Shown one piece after another: positions 7,801 to 9,300 of a DNA stretch of 9,300 bases. The position numbers and the translations under genes were made by a program. The stretch spans positions 1-9,300 of the forward strand of contig JBDLJU010000121.1 in the NCBI GenBank assembly GCA_039714215.1, written 5' to 3'. Within the stretch, counting starts at the first letter, position 1. The number at the start of each line of letters is the position of its first letter. The DNA comes from UBA11579 sp039714215. Lineage in GTDB: Bacteria > Chloroflexota > Anaerolineae > Anaerolineales > UBA11579. The notes under the pieces are model-generated. The model was not told the origin of the DNA. It saw nothing but the letters and a program-made list of their open reading frames with translations, and ran no database searches.

Positions 7801-9300
7801 CTGATGATTCCCTTCTTCGACAGCATGATGGAACCCTTAGGGGTCATCGCTCTGGATGCCCCGCAGGATGGCATGCGCCCGGACCCGCTCACCATCCAGA
7901 TGTTAGAGCTGCATGCCGCTGAAGCCTCCTTACTGGTAGACGGCGCACGTAAAATGGGCGCACTCCGGAAAGAATTGCTGCGGATGGAAGACCAAATCCC
8001 ACATCTCGAGCAAACTGCCCCGGTACCTGCTGGTCAGCAAAATCTCGCGGTGCTGCTTCACAAAGACCTGGAGCAAACCATCGCTTTACAGCAGCTATAC
8101 CACCGGGCAAGAAACATTCGTGTCGGGCTCGATATCGCAGAGACAATTAACCGCCAGCCAGACCGAGAATCAGTGCTCAACACCCTGGCCAGCCAGATGC
8201 TCACCGAAATGGAACTTGATGTCGCCCTGATCGCCGAACCATCTGGCGGTGGACCACGGTTGGTCAACCAGTTTGGCCCCCTCCCTGAAAATGCAAACCT
8301 TCAAGCCCTGCTTGGCCAGCGCAACCCCCTCCGCCAAACTTTCCAATCCGGTGAGACGATCTTTATCCCCAACCTCGAGGAAAACCAGGATTGGCTTAAC
8401 TCACCCCTGCTCCGCAGCACCAACGCTAAAGCTTTTATTTCACTCCCAATCGCCTCAAACGGAAAGATTGAAGCAGTCGTATTAGCAATTAGCAACACTC
8501 CCTTACCCAATGTGACCAAGGAGGACGAGCAGGTCTACACCTTGATCGGGAACCAGGTTTCAATCACCCTGCAGAACCTCAACCTGCTGACCGAAACCCG
8601 CCGCCGCCTTGGGGAAGTAAATTTACTGCTCGATTTCAGCCGCCAGCTTGGCAGCCTCGATCCACAGGAAATCCTCAAAACCCTGGTCCGCAGCATCCGC
8701 GAAGTCATGCCGCATGCCCATGGTGTCCGTATTATTTTGTGGGAGGAAGAAAGCGGCATCCTGCGAACCGATGCAGCCTCAGGTTATTCAGACAATATCC
8801 CCCTCAGAGAAATTTCCCATTCACCCGGAGAATCTTTAGTTGGTCAGTCCTATCAACAGGGCAAGACCCTCAACGTCCCCGAAGTGGATTTTGCTAACGA
8901 TTTCAACCTCCCTGCCGACGACCTGCTCCGCTACCGGGAAGCCACTGGCGGACGCCTGCCAGTCTCAACACTCCTTGTACCAATTAAAGCCCAGGATGAT
9001 AATCTCGGCGTGGTTGAACTGGACAATTTCAACACAACTGCGGCCTTCAGCACCGAAGACCAGGCGTTGGTCGAATCGCTGACCCAGCAGATCGCCCTCG
9101 CCCTGGAAAATGCCCGCCTATTCTCAGAAAGCCGTGACCTCAACGAAGAACTCGAAGCCCGGGTATCTCGCCGTACAGAGGAATTGGCGCAAGAGCATCA
9201 ACTCACTGAAACCCTGCTCCAAATCAGTACAGAACTTTCATCCAGCCTCGATCTTGATATGGTGCTCAATCGCTCCCTCAAGATGCTGAATGATGCAACT
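4882..9300 (+). CDS. Membrane-anchored multi-GAF sensor protein (3' end outside window)
   Basis: The frame stays open from this ATG to the window's last base: 1473 codons without a stop, C-terminus missing. An in-frame TAA at 4876 precludes an earlier start; GAGG at 4866-4869 is a possible ribosome site, rather far at 12 bases. Residues 7-27 form one membrane helix followed by RYVSRGRK, implying the rest is cytoplasmic. A PAS-like region (about 50-150) comes next. Then come seven GAF-like units at roughly 157-320, 332-495, 504-672, 683-834, 847-1028, 1080-1243 and 1245-1417, mostly opening with a helix of the type LxxIxxxI and closing with a helix of the type QxAxAIxNA. A coiled coil (LNEELEARVSRRTEELAQE, about 1420-1438) leads into the start of an eighth GAF (SSSLDLDMVLNRSL). 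GAF domains bind small ligands or chromophores. The linker style is typical of histidine kinases, but no catalytic domain is visible, so the output is unknown. Confidence 0.9.
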   Translation, partial: MFGLGTTAFALIIAGIALLLLVIPIASRYVSRGRKAIDPAAFPPIIQADLAQNENAVFIVQPGGRVVFINDNAANWFNISTNAAPNLERMARLARPSEAFLSLCSTSGQARFTLQQTFVEGSSYFIPFQDGQAIMVVLEKPQLTNLDQTESNLSSQAVNIFTEISQRMSSSLDLETTIRTILFSIDQLIPSDFSEVTIWEQENQCFSSYRYLVEEDGIRRLSKSATSYKLDEGYTGYLASQTGPQLIDDVSTFIAARPAVSRLEFPFRSFLGIPLKIGEQKVGTIELASQVPEGFTEADTEVLEMLAGHAVIALHNAITHNKEKLRAEEMTGLAELAQVGRAIQKSENVYQELIESISPLVDAEILGFLILNEGTSMLEGRNPFKGLPTQFTELYRADISGNSTGRSLWEEQDVIITDDFSENSPMGALGLAPLAQAAAMRETVLVPLIVEGKAFGYLQAANKTNGGRFNEEDLRLMRTITGQVAPMLDNAATLKQSKIRAQRAEALRRIASLAGSDGTKEEILKFSLIELGRYLQADVAFTLLLDEDLGIHHLHPDSAIGVPSSAIETITRQFAAVMGMGHTVTENLTALISGDMLVDPQLPSTYQSLQPHMPDTHSLLIVPLLTGGRSIGEIVIGSNHRNFFEEHDIQSLSSAAEQIAGAIERTSLLNQTDHGLQQRIDQLTTLNRLSRQINSSNNIDQILQLIFSEALRVSRADSAGIFLLKLDKTGTTTDEITLRYGHTPEKPTRLDLEALNQRESMTIEDFNQSQFAPDDPNYQSALLVPISQLGKPVGLIRLFSLQPRFFNRETIDVIQSVAVQTGSAITNILRYQEADQQSSVLEEQAKALKRILSSQHQLHIDQPLPEQLGTIAKSIQSSTQFDVVLIYSYDSIRKTIQAQASAGLSTDDYNSIGDVAFTWESVAPLTQRNFKISRSYFIPFDVVPNAPSLIPDFAMDDFTVPEDTEHAWLPGDRLMIPFFDSMMEPLGVIALDAPQDGMRPDPLTIQMLELHAAEASLLVDGARKMGALRKELLRMEDQIPHLEQTAPVPAGQQNLAVLLHKDLEQTIALQQLYHRARNIRVGLDIAETINRQPDRESVLNTLASQMLTEMELDVALIAEPSGGGPRLVNQFGPLPENANLQALLGQRNPLRQTFQSGETIFIPNLEENQDWLNSPLLRSTNAKAFISLPIASNGKIEAVVLAISNTPLPNVTKEDEQVYTLIGNQVSITLQNLNLLTETRRRLGEVNLLLDFSRQLGSLDPQEILKTLVRSIREVMPHAHGVRIILWEEESGILRTDAASGYSDNIPLREISHSPGESLVGQSYQQGKTLNVPEVDFANDFNLPADDLLRYREATGGRLPVSTLLVPIKAQDDNLGVVELDNFNTTAAFSTEDQALVESLTQQIALALENARLFSESRDLNEELEARVSRRTEELAQEHQLTETLLQISTELSSSLDLDMVLNRSLKMLNDAT

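Noticed and set aside
7605..8146. Minus-strand frames of 96 and 85 codons
   Set aside because: They are shadows of the sensor frame, with no recognisable domain.

Overview
The window is one co-oriented, densely packed stretch of bacterial DNA of roughly even base composition. All six convincing genes are on the + strand, and I see no rRNA, tRNA, CRISPR array, phage or insertion sequence. The gene mix is a DUF4388 (PATAN) protein beside a COG2229-type small GTPase, a response regulator with a decayed GGDEF domain, and a very long multi-GAF sensor. This suggests a filamentous or anaerobic Chloroflexota, most likely Anaerolineae. The placement is inferred from family content and remembered sequence style; no search was run.

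Left block (about 1-2250): the DUF4388 and winged-helix protein (23-844), the small GTPase (872-1405) and an alpha/beta hydrolase with a GTG start (1440-2246). Gaps are only 27 and 34 bp, so this looks like one operon. The DUF4388 protein and GTPase look like a switch-and-partner module. The hydrolase has a complete Ser-Asp-His triad but an unknown substrate.

Middle (2247-3966): a 202-bp gap, the largest clearly non-coding stretch, carries a hairpin and a weak -10-like hexamer and may hold a promoter. It leads into a 431-residue protein with a GlmU-like N-terminal region lacking the usual pyrophosphorylase loop, followed by a left-handed beta-helix of hexapeptide repeats. Next comes a 222-bp gap almost filled by a possible 80-residue small ORF whose ATG overlaps the upstream stop codon.

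Right block (3967-9300): a response regulator (REC plus GGDEF-like domain with GGNSF in the signature position) is followed after 18 bp by a membrane-anchored sensor. The sensor's frame stays open from the ATG at 4882 to the last base of the window (1473 codons, no stop). It shows one N-terminal membrane helix, a PAS-like region, seven successive GAF-like domains, a coiled coil and the start of an eighth GAF. Its output domain lies outside the window. The sensor and regulator probably form a signalling pair. Whether they connect to the GTPase module is speculation based on proximity only.
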